A stretch of DNA of 64,000 bases from Aerococcus loyolae (GCF_002871915.2 NZ_CP126958.1:1736001-1800000), one strand, 5' to 3'. Counted from the stretch's first letter, positions 42,295 through 52,235 are shown. The notes: a model not told the origin generated them from the sequence alone. Translations and numbers: made by a program.

Positions 42295-42660
42295 TTAATA
42301 GTCACTCCGATAGGGATTAAAAATCTTCTTCAAGAGCTCTTGGGCCAGGCCATAGATCAAAGCCAGGACCATGCAGTAGAAGAAGGAAGAAATCCAGAAA
42401 TAAGCTTTCCCCATTAAGGAGGAGGCTAGCCAGAAGATAAAACCATTCAGCACCAGGTTAAATAAGCCCAGGGTGAGAAAGTTAATTGGCAGGGCTAGAA
42501 TTCTCAAAATCGGATAAACCAACTTGTAGAGAATAGCGATAACTAATACCACAATCACTGCCGAGCCAAAGTCTTGGATATACACCTCGGGCCAGAAGAT
42601 CCGACCCAATCCTTGGAGGAGGATGGCTTGGATCAAGAGACGAATAATATTTCTAATCAT
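42295..42660 (-). CDS. YvlD/phage-holin-4-like membrane protein
   Basis: A 121-residue protein with four hydrophobic helices, starting MIRNIIRLLIQAILL; the segment LALPINFLTLGLFNLVLNGF is the hallmark of the PF04020 family (YvlD). Despite the holin name these are chromosomal envelope proteins, often beside PspC-like genes. The ATG overlaps the pspC stop by 8 bp (ATGATTAG), so translation is coupled. It probably works with the PspC-like protein in membrane-stress response; the mechanism is unknown. Confidence 0.8.
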   Translation of the reverse strand: MIRNIIRLLIQAILLQGLGRIFWPEVYIQDFGSAVIVVLVIAILYKLVYPILRILALPINFLTLGLFNLVLNGFIFWLASSLMGKAYFWISSFFYCMVLALIYGLAQELLKKIFNPYRSDY

Positions 42661-43009
42661 GGTCAACCTTAACCTTCTCGACTTCTTTAATTTGGCGTTT
42701 ATTTAAGTCCCGGTAAACCGGCTCTACGTCATCTTCGCGCTTGCTATAGGCCTCTTGGCGAGGATTAGCCCGACCCGCTCTGTCTTGTCCCCCACCAAAG
42801 AAAGTGCGTTTAAAATTAGCCAAACTTTCATTAGGGATTAAGACCATTAAGGACAGGTAAATAAAAATAGCCAGGTAACGAAGCGGGGTAAAGAGGGCTA
42901 CCGCAAAGGCAATGCGGAGCCAAAGAGCGGAAATGCCAAAGTAATCAGCAAAACCGCCACAGACCCCAGCAAAAACTCGATTAGTTAATGAGCGTTTCAG
43001 TGCTTTCAT
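42653..43009 (-). CDS. PspC-domain protein
   Basis: A 118-residue protein: an N-terminal PspC domain (KRSLTNRVFAGVCGGFADYF, residues 5-24) with two hydrophobic stretches to about residue 62, then a charged cytoplasmic tail (KRQIKEVEKVKVDHD). PspC is a membrane-stress sensor in the phage-shock system; in Gram-positives small PspC proteins occur with LiaFSR-like or YvlD-like genes. No pspA is seen here. It is first in a two-gene unit with the YvlD-like gene. Confidence 0.85.
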   Translation of the reverse strand: MKALKRSLTNRVFAGVCGGFADYFGISALWLRIAFAVALFTPLRYLAIFIYLSLMVLIPNESLANFKRTFFGGGQDRAGRANPRQEAYSKREDDVEPVYRDLNKRQIKEVEKVKVDHD

Positions 43010-43254
43010 AAAATCTCTCCTTTTCTTGATTCAAACAAGTCATAGTGATCCCGCCAGCTCAAGCAATTAGACAATCGCAGCTAAGATGTAAACAAAATTA
43101 AGGATATTAGCAGCGGGATATAAGATTATTTTACCATAAGCACAACCAAGACTCGACTCTCCCCACCTGCTAAAAGCCGAATTTAAAAGATTCTAAAGAA
43201 ATCAAGGATGTGAAGAAGGTTCAGGAAGGGCATTGAAAGGACTATGCGAAAAAA

Positions 43255-46200
43255 CTACTCCTCCGCTCCTGGCAGACCTTGCCAGTGACAACGACTCCCA
43301 CTAGGGGTCATTTCCACATTTAACTGGATAGGCAATTCCTGCTTGAGCTCTTCCCGGTGAGAGATAACCGCAATCAAGCGTCCCGAGCGTTGGTGGAGAT
43401 CAACTAGAGTATCGAGGGCCTGTTGGAGGGTTTCCGAATCCAAGGTACCAAAGCCTTCATCAATAAAAAGCATGCCCACGTCGACCGTCCCCGCCTCTTC
43501 CTGGATCACATCACTGAGGCCCAGAGCTAAGGCCAGGGAGGCTTGGAAGCTCTCGCCCCCTGACAAGGAATGAACACTGCGTTCGCTAGCGGTATAGGAA
43601 TCAAAGACATTGAGGTTGAGCCCCTTGGCCTGGTTGCCGCCAATCTCATCCTCAGCCCGTTTAAAGTAAAACTTGCCGTTAGTCATTTGATAGAAACGCT
43701 GGTTGGCCCGTTCAACGATCCAATCCAGATAAATCCCTAAAATGTAGCGCTGGAAGGAAATCCGCTGGCTCTTGTTGAGCTTACCATTGGCGACATCGGA
43801 CAAGTTCTTCAAGTCACCAAAACTTTGGTAGCGGTCCTGGTAATTCTGCCACAAATCAGTTAAGAGCGCCGCTTGGTCCTTGAGTCGGATCAAGTCTTCG
43901 CGCTGCTTGGCTACTCGGCTGCTTGCTTGGTCATAATCTTGGTCCAGCTTGCCCTTCTCCTCTTGATAAGTGGCTTGGTCTTGATCAATGGCCAAGGCTT
44001 TTTGCTTCTCTTTTAGGGCCTTAACCGACTTTTGATAGGCATAGACCTGGTTAGAATAGTCAGATAGTAATTGACTAATGGCTTGCCAGTCCCGGTCACT
44101 TTGGTGGAGGGCCTTGACCTGGTCATCACTAAGGTCAGATGCTTGGCGGGCTTGCGCCAAGCGCTTTTCAATCGCCTGGTTTTGCGCTTGTTTTTTCTGG
44201 ACGGCCGCTGTTTGGTAGTTCTTCTTAGTGGTTAAAACAGCCGCTTTTTCTTTCAGAGCCTGCTCCCTTTGAGTCAGATCTTGGGCTAACCTTTCCAAGT
44301 CTTGGCTTTCTGTCTTGAGAGCTTGGGCTTGTTGATTTAAGGCAGCCTGAGAATCTCCAATTAACAGGGACTGAGCCTGTTTGAGCCGTCCTTGTACTTG
44401 GTCCAAATAGGTCGCTTGCCGGCTGATCTGTCCTTCTGTTTTTGATAAGTCTTGCTTGAGAGCTTGGACTTGATCTTCTTGGTCTTTGACCTGGTCCTTT
44501 TTTTCAGCCAGGGCTTCTTGGTTAGCCTGGTCTTTTTCCTGTTTTTCTTGGTAGGCCACCCGGGCTTGGCTATAGCTGGCTTGGGCTTGATCCAGCCGGT
44601 CTTGCCAGTCACTAGCACTAGCTTGGGTGTCAAAGTCATATTGCCTGCATAAGTCAGCCCGACTTTGCTTGTGATAGCTAAGATCTTGGCTAACTTTTTG
44701 GTAGGCTTGGCTGGCTTCTTGGGCTCTGGCTTCCAATTGATCCACCTGTTCCTGATCCAAAGACTGGGCTGAACTATCTGAGCTCACTTGGGCCGGATCC
44801 GGGTGATCGAAACTCCCGCAGACTGGACAGGGGCTGTCTGGACTAAGCTCTTGGGCCATGATCCCCGCCAGGTTGCGTTGGTAGGTCTGCTTGGCGGCGA
44901 GATAGGCCTGGTTATCTTTTTGCCAGGTTGCTTCCGCCAGGGCAAAGTCGGCTTCTCCCTTTTGGATGGCTTGGTCCCACTTTTTAAGCTGGTCAAGACC
45001 AGCTTGTAAGTCAGCCAGTTGACGCTCGCTTTTCTGGAGGGCCTCCCTTTCTTGACTCAAGTCGGCTGGGTCAAGAAGAGCTCGATTTAACTGGTCGATT
45101 TGATCCTGCCCCTGGATAATTGCTTCTGCTAGACTAGCAACTTGGTCTTGCGTCTTTTGATAGCTGGCCTCTAAATCTGCTAATTCCGCTTGACCCGCTT
45201 GGACTTCTTTTTGAAGGTTTTCATAAGTCGCCCAATCTTTAAGGCCGGCTTGGATCTGGTCAATTTTTGCCTTAATTTGCGGTAGACGGTCCAGGTTTTC
45301 CTTTTGAGCCTTCCAGTCCTTATCATAAGCCGCTCGGGCTGCTTGATAGTCCTTTTCCTCCTGGTCCAGTCTGCTTTGACTTTGAGCTAGTTCTTGGGCT
45401 TCGACTTGGACCTGGGCCTGGTCTTTTAAGGCCTGGTAATAGTTAAGCGAGTCCTGGTAATTCTGGTAGGCCGCTTTCAAGTCGGCCATCTCAGCTTTCT
45501 TTTCCTTGAGCTGGTCGTTTTCTAAGGCTAGGTCTGCTTGAGCATCAAAGTATTCTAAGATTTGGCTCAACTGCTTACTTTTAGCCTCTAGGTCTTCTAA
45601 GTCTTGGCTAGCCTTCTTGAAGTCAGCTTCCTTATCAGCTAAAAAGTCAGTCAAAAAGTCCCCTAAGTGAGCATCACTTTGATCGCTTAAGCGGTCTGCT
45701 AAAAGGGCCTGGTCTTCTGAACTAAGCAGACCCTTTAACCGCTCTCGCGCGGCAGAATAGTTCTCTTTAAGCCGGTCCAAGTCGTCCTTGACCTGGTTGT
45801 ATTGTTCTTGCAAGTAATCTTGAAAACGATTAATGGCTTCCGTATGGAAAATATGGGTAAAGATAGCCTCCTTGTCACGACTGCTGGCCTCGAGCAAGCG
45901 TTTAAATTCCCCCTGAGGGAGCATGACAATTTGGGTAAACTGGGCCTTGTCTAAACCGATAGCCGTTTTAAGATAAGTATCCAGCTCATTTTTCTTACCG
46001 GAGACTAACTGGCCATCCACTTTGACTTCTAAAACCTCACTCGGATACTCCTTAGACCGCCCTTTTACAGCGCCTGGCCCTGTTTGTTTGGGTTGACGAT
46101 AGACCTGGTAGTGGTGGCCATCACTATCGAAAGTAAAGCGCACATAGGCCAGGTCCAAGTCCGTGGCAAAACGCGACTTCAGTTCACTCGCTTCCCGACT

Positions 46201-46377
46201 CGAGCCCGAAGCGCCCCCATAAAGGGCATAGGTAATGGCGTCAAAGATAGTGGTCTTACCCGCCCCAGTATCTCCTGAAATCATAAACAAGCCATAAGGC
46301 CGGACCTGGTCGAAGTCAATCACAGTCTGGTCGCGGTAAGAACCAAAAGCATTCATTTCTAAACGTAAGGGAATCAT
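43255..46377 (-). CDS. sbcC: DNA double-strand-break repair exonuclease subunit SbcC
   Basis: A 1040-residue SMC/Rad50-type ATPase. Walker A ISGDTGAGKTTIFDAI is at residues 34-49. Two very long, Gln/Ala/Lys-rich coiled-coil arms flank the zinc hook CPVCG (SPDSPCPVCGSFDHPDP, near the middle). The signature HSLSGGESFQASLALALG and Walker B LFIDEGFGTLD lie near the C-terminus. With SbcD it cleaves hairpins and processes DNA ends. It starts 23 bp after sbcD. Length is normal. Confidence 0.95.
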   Translation of the reverse strand: MIPLRLEMNAFGSYRDQTVIDFDQVRPYGLFMISGDTGAGKTTIFDAITYALYGGASGSSREASELKSRFATDLDLAYVRFTFDSDGHHYQVYRQPKQTGPGAVKGRSKEYPSEVLEVKVDGQLVSGKKNELDTYLKTAIGLDKAQFTQIVMLPQGEFKRLLEASSRDKEAIFTHIFHTEAINRFQDYLQEQYNQVKDDLDRLKENYSAARERLKGLLSSEDQALLADRLSDQSDAHLGDFLTDFLADKEADFKKASQDLEDLEAKSKQLSQILEYFDAQADLALENDQLKEKKAEMADLKAAYQNYQDSLNYYQALKDQAQVQVEAQELAQSQSRLDQEEKDYQAARAAYDKDWKAQKENLDRLPQIKAKIDQIQAGLKDWATYENLQKEVQAGQAELADLEASYQKTQDQVASLAEAIIQGQDQIDQLNRALLDPADLSQEREALQKSERQLADLQAGLDQLKKWDQAIQKGEADFALAEATWQKDNQAYLAAKQTYQRNLAGIMAQELSPDSPCPVCGSFDHPDPAQVSSDSSAQSLDQEQVDQLEARAQEASQAYQKVSQDLSYHKQSRADLCRQYDFDTQASASDWQDRLDQAQASYSQARVAYQEKQEKDQANQEALAEKKDQVKDQEDQVQALKQDLSKTEGQISRQATYLDQVQGRLKQAQSLLIGDSQAALNQQAQALKTESQDLERLAQDLTQREQALKEKAAVLTTKKNYQTAAVQKKQAQNQAIEKRLAQARQASDLSDDQVKALHQSDRDWQAISQLLSDYSNQVYAYQKSVKALKEKQKALAIDQDQATYQEEKGKLDQDYDQASSRVAKQREDLIRLKDQAALLTDLWQNYQDRYQSFGDLKNLSDVANGKLNKSQRISFQRYILGIYLDWIVERANQRFYQMTNGKFYFKRAEDEIGGNQAKGLNLNVFDSYTASERSVHSLSGGESFQASLALALGLSDVIQEEAGTVDVGMLFIDEGFGTLDSETLQQALDTLVDLHQRSGRLIAVISHREELKQELPIQLNVEMTPSGSRCHWQGLPGAEE

Positions 46378-46400
46378 GGTCCACTTCCTTTCTCAGTCAA

Positions 46401-47567
46401 CTAGTCCGTTTCGCTCTCCTTCTGAGCTTCTAACCAGGCTGTCTCCACGGCCTGGCTTTGTCCTTTTGTTAGGGATTGACCCAACATGTCTTGGTAGAAG
46501 GTGGAAAAAAGTTCTATGGGATTCGCGACCTGGCGGCTGAGCTTCTCCTTAGTCATTTTCCCCTGGAGCTGGGCACTGACCTGGCCAATATTGAGGTATT
46601 CCAGGTTCATAATGTTGGGATAGTTTTCCCGCAAGCGATTCATCCCGTCATGGACAGGGGTCTGGTCAGTCAATTCAAAGTAAATATAATCCTCCGACTC
46701 TCCCGCTAAGGCCTGGTCAAAGCTGGTCGTAATCACACGCACATCATGAAGTGGCTGGATCATGTGCTTGGTCACTTGAATCCTTTCCTTAGTCAAATCG
46801 ACTTCTAGGTACTGCTTGTGATGATGGGCTTCAGATTTGGAGTACTTGAGCGGGCTCCCGCTGTAGCGGACGTTTTCCCCCTTGACCCGCTGTGCCCCGT
46901 GCAAGTGACCCAAAGCCAGATAATCAAAGTCCTGAAAGACTCGGCTGGGGACGTATTCCGTGGTGCCAATACTCAAGGGACGCTCCGACTCCGATTCTTC
47001 CAGGTCAGCGCCCGCCTCTTCCAAGCTGGAAGCTGTCACGTAACCATGGTAGACAATCAGGTTTAAGCGCTCGGGATCAAAACTCTCCTGGCTCGTAATG
47101 GCTTGGACTTGCTTAGCGGCGGCTTTTTCCAGGCTATCAATGGTCGGATCTTGATAAAGCTCACGGATGACCTGGTAGTCGGCATAAGGCAGGAGGTAGA
47201 CTCGGGCCCCTGGTAAATCAAGGGATTGGGGCACTTTTTGTGGCAGACCGGCTAGGTGGACATTTTGCTGCTCATAGGCCCTAGCCCCATAGGCAATCCG
47301 CTCGCCGGCATCGTGGTTACCAGCAATAATCGCCACTGGGCAATCTAATTCCAACATCATGCGGTCAATCAGATCATTAGCCAAACGGACACTGTCCCGA
47401 CTAGGTAAAGAGCGGTCGTAAAAATCCCCAGCAATAATCACTAGGTCGGGGCCAATTGCCTTAAAGTCATCAATCAGCTGGTGGAGGACTACCTCTTGGT
47501 CAGCCAGCATGGACCGGTCGTTGACAATCTTACCAATATGCCAATCAGAAGTATGGATAAATTTCAT
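46401..47567 (-). CDS. sbcD: Exonuclease subunit SbcD (Mre11-like)
   Basis: A 388-residue metallophosphoesterase nuclease. The metal ligands are visible in order: HTSDWHIGK at residues 5-13, IIAGDFYDRSLP near 45, IAGNHDAGERI near 80, VYHGYV and ALGHLHGAQRV. It is the catalytic partner of SbcC: Mn2+-dependent 3'-5' exonuclease and hairpin endonuclease. AAGGAGCTGACCC precedes the ATG. The upstream gap to uvrA is filled by dispersed repeats. Confidence 0.95.
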   Translation of the reverse strand: MKFIHTSDWHIGKIVNDRSMLADQEVVLHQLIDDFKAIGPDLVIIAGDFYDRSLPSRDSVRLANDLIDRMMLELDCPVAIIAGNHDAGERIAYGARAYEQQNVHLAGLPQKVPQSLDLPGARVYLLPYADYQVIRELYQDPTIDSLEKAAAKQVQAITSQESFDPERLNLIVYHGYVTASSLEEAGADLEESESERPLSIGTTEYVPSRVFQDFDYLALGHLHGAQRVKGENVRYSGSPLKYSKSEAHHHKQYLEVDLTKERIQVTKHMIQPLHDVRVITTSFDQALAGESEDYIYFELTDQTPVHDGMNRLRENYPNIMNLEYLNIGQVSAQLQGKMTKEKLSRQVANPIELFSTFYQDMLGQSLTKGQSQAVETAWLEAQKESETD

Positions 47568-47748
47568 GGGTCAGCTCCTTCATTTCATCATTGTCATCTC
47601 GATTTGCCTCAAGAAAAGCCAAGCTCCCCACTTGGAGAGCTTGACACATATAAAATTTACTTTTTCTCTAATCGCCTGGCAAGGAGAGAGCAAGCTTCCG
47701 CTTTAGGAAATCAAGTCTTGACAGCGTCCTCACAGCCTATCCAAATGT

Positions 47749-47978
47749 GCTCCAGTCACAGGACGAACGTCCGCTTCAAAAACTGGAAATGCTCAGACTA
47801 GTTGAGTTCGGAAGGGTGAGGGGATGTCCTTTCAGAAAAGTTGAGCGATCAGCAAGCTGATCTTATCAGCTTTTCTTCCAAGGAATCTCCCTCCCTAATC
47901 CTTCCTCACATCCTTATAGCTTGAGCTTATCCTAGTTTTTTCCAGCGATTTCGTCCTTCATTGTGACTGTCACACTCT
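47749..47978 (-). repeat. Dispersed intergenic repeat, long copy at the uvrA 3' end
   Basis: On the minus strand it starts AGAGTGTGACAGTCACA (47978), whose TGTGA includes the uvrA stop codon. It runs through a GGACGAAATCGCTGGAAAA core, the module 47876-47917, the perfect hairpin GATCAGC-AA-GCTGATC (47847-47862) and a 50-bp module (47801-47850). It ends with the 38-bp module 47749-47786. The last two match 60268-60317 (one mismatch) and 60153-60190 (two mismatches). It fills most of the gap 47568-47969. Confidence 0.88.
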
Positions 47979-50795
47979 CTTCCCCAACAATGGTTTGAGG
48001 TATTGGCCGGTATAGGAGGCTTGATTGTTGGCGACTTCTTCTGGTGTTCCGGTGGCAACAATGGTTCCGCCACCGTCTCCGCCTTCAGGGCCTAAGTCGA
48101 CAATATAGTCGGCCGTCTTGATCACATCCAAATTGTGTTCGATCACTAGAACGGTATTGCCTTCATCCACTAAGCGTTGGAGAACACCAATGAGACGTTT
48201 AATATCATGAGTGTGAAGACCAGTAGTGGGTTCATCCAAGATGTAGATGGTATTACCACTGGCCACTCTTTGCAGTTCACTAGCCAGCTTCATCCGTTGG
48301 GCCTCCCCACCAGACAGGGAGGGCGCCGGTTGGCCTAAAGCCACATAGCCGAGGCCAACATCAGCGATAGCTTGGAGCTTGCGGTGGATTTTGGGAATGG
48401 ATTGGAAGAATTCCAACGCTTCGTCCACTCGCATGTCTAGGACTTCAGCAATATTTTTGCCCTTGTAGTGGACTTCCAAGGTTTCCGCATTGTAACGGGT
48501 CCCCTTGCAGACCTCACACGGCACATAAATATCCGGTAAGAAGTTCATCTCCACCTTAACAATCCCGTCACCCTTGCAGGCTTCACAGCGGCCACCCTTC
48601 ACGTTAAAGGAAAAGCGCCCCTTCTTATAACCCCGCAATTTGGCCTCATTGGTTTGGGCAAAGAGGTCGCGAATATCATCAAAGACCGAGGTATAGGTGG
48701 CTGGGTTAGAGCGGGGCGTCCGGCCAATCGGACTTTGGTCAATATCGATGACCTTGTCTAAGGACTCATAACCTTCAATCGATTTCACCTTACCTGGCAC
48801 TACTTGGGCCCGGTTGAGCTGACGAAGGAGGTACTTTTTAACCACTTCATTAACCAGGCTGGACTTCCCCGAACCGGAAACACCGGTAATCAGGTTAAAG
48901 CAGCCCAATGGGAATTTAACGTCAACCCCCTTCAAGTTATTAGCAGCTGCCCCCTTAACTTCCAGCCAACCCTTATCCGTTTGACGACGTTCTTTTGGCA
49001 CTGCAATGGCCTTTTCCCCCGACAAGTATTGGCCTGTTAGGGAATCAGGGTCTTGGGCCACTTCTTCAGGAGTTCCGGCTGAAACAACTTCGCCACCGTG
49101 GGCACCGGCTCCTGGACCCATATCAATCAGATAGTCCGCTTGCCGCATGGTATCTTCATCGTGTTCCACCACAATCAAGGTATTGCCCAGGTCCCGCATC
49201 CGTTTCAAGGACCGGATTAAGCGGTCATTATCGCGTTGGTGGAGACCAATAGAGGGTTCATCGAGAACGTACATAATTCCTGACAAGTTAGAGCCAATTT
49301 GGGTAGCCAAGCGGATCCGTTGGGCCTCCCCACCTGAGAGCGATCCGGCATTACGGTCCAAAGTTAAATAATCCAAGCCCACTTCATCTAAGAAACCTAA
49401 ACGGGCGTGGAGCTCTTCCATAATGGGTCGGGCAATCTTTTCATCTTGGTCTTCTAGGTCTAAATCCTTGAAGAAGTCAATGACCTGTCCTATGGCTTTT
49501 TCGGTCACTTCAGCAATATCTAAGCCGGCCACCTTGACCGCCAAGGCCCGCTCGTTCAGGCGCTTACCGTGACAAGTTGGGCAGGGCAATTCGGCCATGT
49601 ATTGGCGCATGCTTTCCCGGATCATGTTAGAGGTCGAATGGTGATAGCGGCGCTCCACATTATTCGCCACCCCTTCAAAGGCCATATCCTTGTCGGTGAC
49701 ATTACCAAATTCATTCTGGTAGTTGAAATGGAAGGTCTGGTCGCCTGACCCGTAGAGAAGTAAGTCTTGTTGGTCGTCACTAAGTTCTTCAAATGGCTTA
49801 TCTTGCGGGATATCAAAAGCCCGACAAGCCTGGTCTAAGAGAGCGGGATAATAGCCGGAAGCCTTATTATACCAAGGTACCAAAGCACCTTCTTCTATGC
49901 TTTTGGTCCGGTCAGGCACCACAATGTCTTCATCCACCTTCATCTTGGAGCCGATCCCGTCACACTCCGGACAACGGCCAAAAGGCGCGTTAAATGAAAA
50001 GAGCCGCGGTTCCAATTCCCCAACCGTAAAACCACACAAGGGGCAGGCATAGTGTTCGGAGAAGAGGATCTCTTCCCCGCCAATAATATCAACCAAGGCG
50101 TAACCTTCAGTGAGGCGGAGGGCAGTTTCTAGGGAGTCAGCTAAACGGGCCCGGATCCCTTCCTTAATCACCAAGCGGTCAATCACGACATCAACGTCAT
50201 GTTTCTTATTTTTATTGAGTTCCGGCAGGTCATCCACGTCATACATCTCACCATCGATGCGGACGCGGACATAGCCTTGTTGTTGGACCTTTTCCAAGAG
50301 CTTTTTATGTTGACCCTTCTTGCCGTAGACGATGGGCGCCAGGATTTGAATGCGAGTCCGTTCTTCCAAATTCTTAACCCGGTCAATCATCTGGTCGATC
50401 GACTGGCTTTGGATCTTGGTCCCGTCATTGGGACAAATCGGGTGACCCACCCGGGCAAAGAGCAATCTTAGATAGTCATTCACCTCGGTAATGGTTCCCA
50501 CCGTTGACCGGGGATTTCGGTTGGTCGTCTTTTGGTCAATAGAAATAGCGGGGCTCAAACCATCAATGGAATCAACATCCGCCTTCTTAATATTCCCCAA
50601 AAATTGCCGGGCAAAAGCCGACAGGGATTCCACATAGCGGCGTTGGCCCTCAGCATAGAGGGTATCAAAGGCCAAGGAGGACTTCCCTGAGCCGGACAGG
50701 CCGGTAATGACCACCATCTGATTACGAGGGATGGTCACATTAATATCTTTTAAATTATGAGAGCGTGCACCACGCACGACAATTTCTTCTTTCAC
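47970..50795 (-). CDS. uvrA: Excinuclease ABC subunit A
   Basis: A 941-residue damage-recognition ATPase of nucleotide excision repair, full length. Two ABC modules: Walker A VITGLSGSGKSSLAFDTLYA near residue 31 and LITGVSGSGKSSLVNEV near 637. Both ABC signatures read SLSGGEAQRI(R) or SLSGGEAQRMKL. Zinc fingers CPLCGFTVGE...CPEC and CEACKGDG...CEVC are present. No uvrB is next to it in the window. The TGA stop lies inside a dispersed repeat. A LexA-box-like sequence lies about 70 bp upstream. Confidence 0.97.
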   Translation of the reverse strand: MKEEIVVRGARSHNLKDINVTIPRNQMVVITGLSGSGKSSLAFDTLYAEGQRRYVESLSAFARQFLGNIKKADVDSIDGLSPAISIDQKTTNRNPRSTVGTITEVNDYLRLLFARVGHPICPNDGTKIQSQSIDQMIDRVKNLEERTRIQILAPIVYGKKGQHKKLLEKVQQQGYVRVRIDGEMYDVDDLPELNKNKKHDVDVVIDRLVIKEGIRARLADSLETALRLTEGYALVDIIGGEEILFSEHYACPLCGFTVGELEPRLFSFNAPFGRCPECDGIGSKMKVDEDIVVPDRTKSIEEGALVPWYNKASGYYPALLDQACRAFDIPQDKPFEELSDDQQDLLLYGSGDQTFHFNYQNEFGNVTDKDMAFEGVANNVERRYHHSTSNMIRESMRQYMAELPCPTCHGKRLNERALAVKVAGLDIAEVTEKAIGQVIDFFKDLDLEDQDEKIARPIMEELHARLGFLDEVGLDYLTLDRNAGSLSGGEAQRIRLATQIGSNLSGIMYVLDEPSIGLHQRDNDRLIRSLKRMRDLGNTLIVVEHDEDTMRQADYLIDMGPGAGAHGGEVVSAGTPEEVAQDPDSLTGQYLSGEKAIAVPKERRQTDKGWLEVKGAAANNLKGVDVKFPLGCFNLITGVSGSGKSSLVNEVVKKYLLRQLNRAQVVPGKVKSIEGYESLDKVIDIDQSPIGRTPRSNPATYTSVFDDIRDLFAQTNEAKLRGYKKGRFSFNVKGGRCEACKGDGIVKVEMNFLPDIYVPCEVCKGTRYNAETLEVHYKGKNIAEVLDMRVDEALEFFQSIPKIHRKLQAIADVGLGYVALGQPAPSLSGGEAQRMKLASELQRVASGNTIYILDEPTTGLHTHDIKRLIGVLQRLVDEGNTVLVIEHNLDVIKTADYIVDLGPEGGDGGGTIVATGTPEEVANNQASYTGQYLKPLLGKRV

Positions 50796-50863
50796 AATCG
50801 GTCACTTCCTTAATTGAGCGCAAAGCTGTCTTAAGATTTTTCTTTTCGCTCGCTTCTTTAACA

Positions 50864-50877
50864 CAAACAGGTGTTCT
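50864..50877. promoter_or_regulatory. Candidate SOS (LexA/DinR) box upstream of uvrA
   Basis: CAAACAGGTGTTCT matches the Gram-positive LexA consensus CGAACnnnnGTTCG at all but two positions. It lies about 70 bp ahead of uvrA, which is a LexA-regulated gene in B. subtilis (with uvrB). One half-site is imperfect, so support is moderate. Confidence 0.4.
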
Positions 50878-51070
50878 CATGAATAGTTTACCATAGATCG
50901 AGTCCCAGACCTAGAAATTCCAGCTCAAATAGCCGCGGTCGGGATGCACTCTTCATTATAACTAGCCCCGCCTGGGAATGAAAGCAATCAAGTTGAAGCG
51001 TCCACTTGCATTAAAAATAGGCGATAGAATCTTTAATTCCTATCGCCTCAATGACTTGATCTATACTATT

Positions 51071-51694
51071 TTATCTCTTCCAAAATGCTGATATAAGCCC
51101 GGCTAAGTCGCTAGGATTATCTCTATTGACTTCATGGCCTGCATTTTTTATCGTTTTCAAGGCGCTCTGTTTAATCGCCTCATGAAACAGTTGGCTACTT
51201 TTCAGATTTAATTTATCTTTTTCGCCACAAATGATTAAGGTCTGACAACTTATTTTTTCGAGATCAGTATGGATGCTTAGCGATTTGGTGGAGGATATCA
51301 AGCGGATAAATTCATCCTTGGTCAGACCTAATTTGATAAAACTTGCTTTGGGCATGAGCTTAAAGACCAGGGACTGTATAGTCATGAGTAATGGGGGAAT
51401 CTTATAGGGAACGCCGATTAAGATTGAGGAATTGACTTTGTTTGGGTAGTTTTTGGCATAGTCTAAAGCCAGTAACCCCCCTAAAGAAAGCCCACACAAG
51501 TTGACCTTATCATCATAATGATTGAGCTGTTCTTCCAACTTTTGATATAGATTTTCGTAAGTATAGGGATCGTCCTTAAGTAAGTCAAAGAGCTTGGGAC
51601 AATGCGTCGTCAAATTTTCAGTTTCCAAAAGCTTTTGAACGGCCTCCCAACTTCTATTATCTTGACCTAAACCATGGATTAAAATATTCTTCAT
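51071..51694 (-). CDS. Small alpha/beta hydrolase
   Basis: A 207-residue cytoplasmic hydrolase starting MKNILIHGLGQDNRSW. The N-terminal HGLGQ forms the oxyanion region, LCGLSLGGLLALDYA holds the nucleophile Ser, ICGEKDKLN the Asp and NAGHEVNRDNP the His, so the triad is complete. This resembles small esterase/carboxylesterase or MenH-like proteins; the substrate is unknown. GGAGG lies upstream of the ATG at good spacing. A large gene-poor, AT-rich gap lies upstream. Confidence 0.78.
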   Translation of the reverse strand: MKNILIHGLGQDNRSWEAVQKLLETENLTTHCPKLFDLLKDDPYTYENLYQKLEEQLNHYDDKVNLCGLSLGGLLALDYAKNYPNKVNSSILIGVPYKIPPLLMTIQSLVFKLMPKASFIKLGLTKDEFIRLISSTKSLSIHTDLEKISCQTLIICGEKDKLNLKSSQLFHEAIKQSALKTIKNAGHEVNRDNPSDLAGLISAFWKR

Positions 51695-51951
51695 CAATCA
51701 ACCTCCATCAACTTATCTATAAATATTATACAAGCAATGATTTCATTTTAGGCAACCAAGCCAAGTAAAGGTTACAATTCGTAGCTATGTTTTTAGACAT
51801 AAAATGACCCCCGTAAAGTGAGTTGTCACTCTAACTTTTGGGGCTCTCTTTATATGCTTTTTAGTTATTTCTTGTTTTTATTTCTTGTTTTTATTTATTG
51901 AGTTATAGAGGGCTGATGTAGAGCTATAAAAACTCGATATTAACATAAATT

Positions 51952-52077
51952 TTAGGTAAAAAAATGACCATCTCCGCTGAAAAGCCATAAAAGTAATAGT
52001 ACGTCGATACAGACAACACTTATCCTACACTCAGGATAATCGGCGATTTTTTTAACAAAATGTAGCAAACCCAACAA
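51952..52077 (-). CDS. Candidate 41-aa hydrophobic small protein
   Basis: TTG start at 52077 preceded by AGGAGG with 5 nt spacing. The product begins LLGLLHFVKKIADYPECR and has a hydrophobic C-terminal half (VVCIDVLLLLWLFSGDG). It is too short for family assignment. A good ribosome site and a membrane-like segment are the only support; small hydrophobic toxins of type I systems look similar in outline, but no sequence match is claimed. Confidence 0.25.
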   Translation of the reverse strand: MLGLLHFVKKIADYPECRISVVCIDVLLLLWLFSGDGHFFT

Positions 52078-52235
52078 GGCCACCTCCTATAGTTAGCCCA
52101 CTATTACCTGCTAGACAACTCCAGAAGCTCATTCAGTAATAGCGGTTGTATCAACGATTCATTTAATTATTTTATTTGAAATATTTTCACTAGCTTGTGC
52201 AGTTGAATTTGTAATAACTAATAACAAGGAGTCAT

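Noticed and set aside
51806-51845. Possible complete IS3-family element
   Set aside because: Only an end-like hairpin is present; no transposase or second end can be found, so at most it is a remnant or simply a terminator-like structure.
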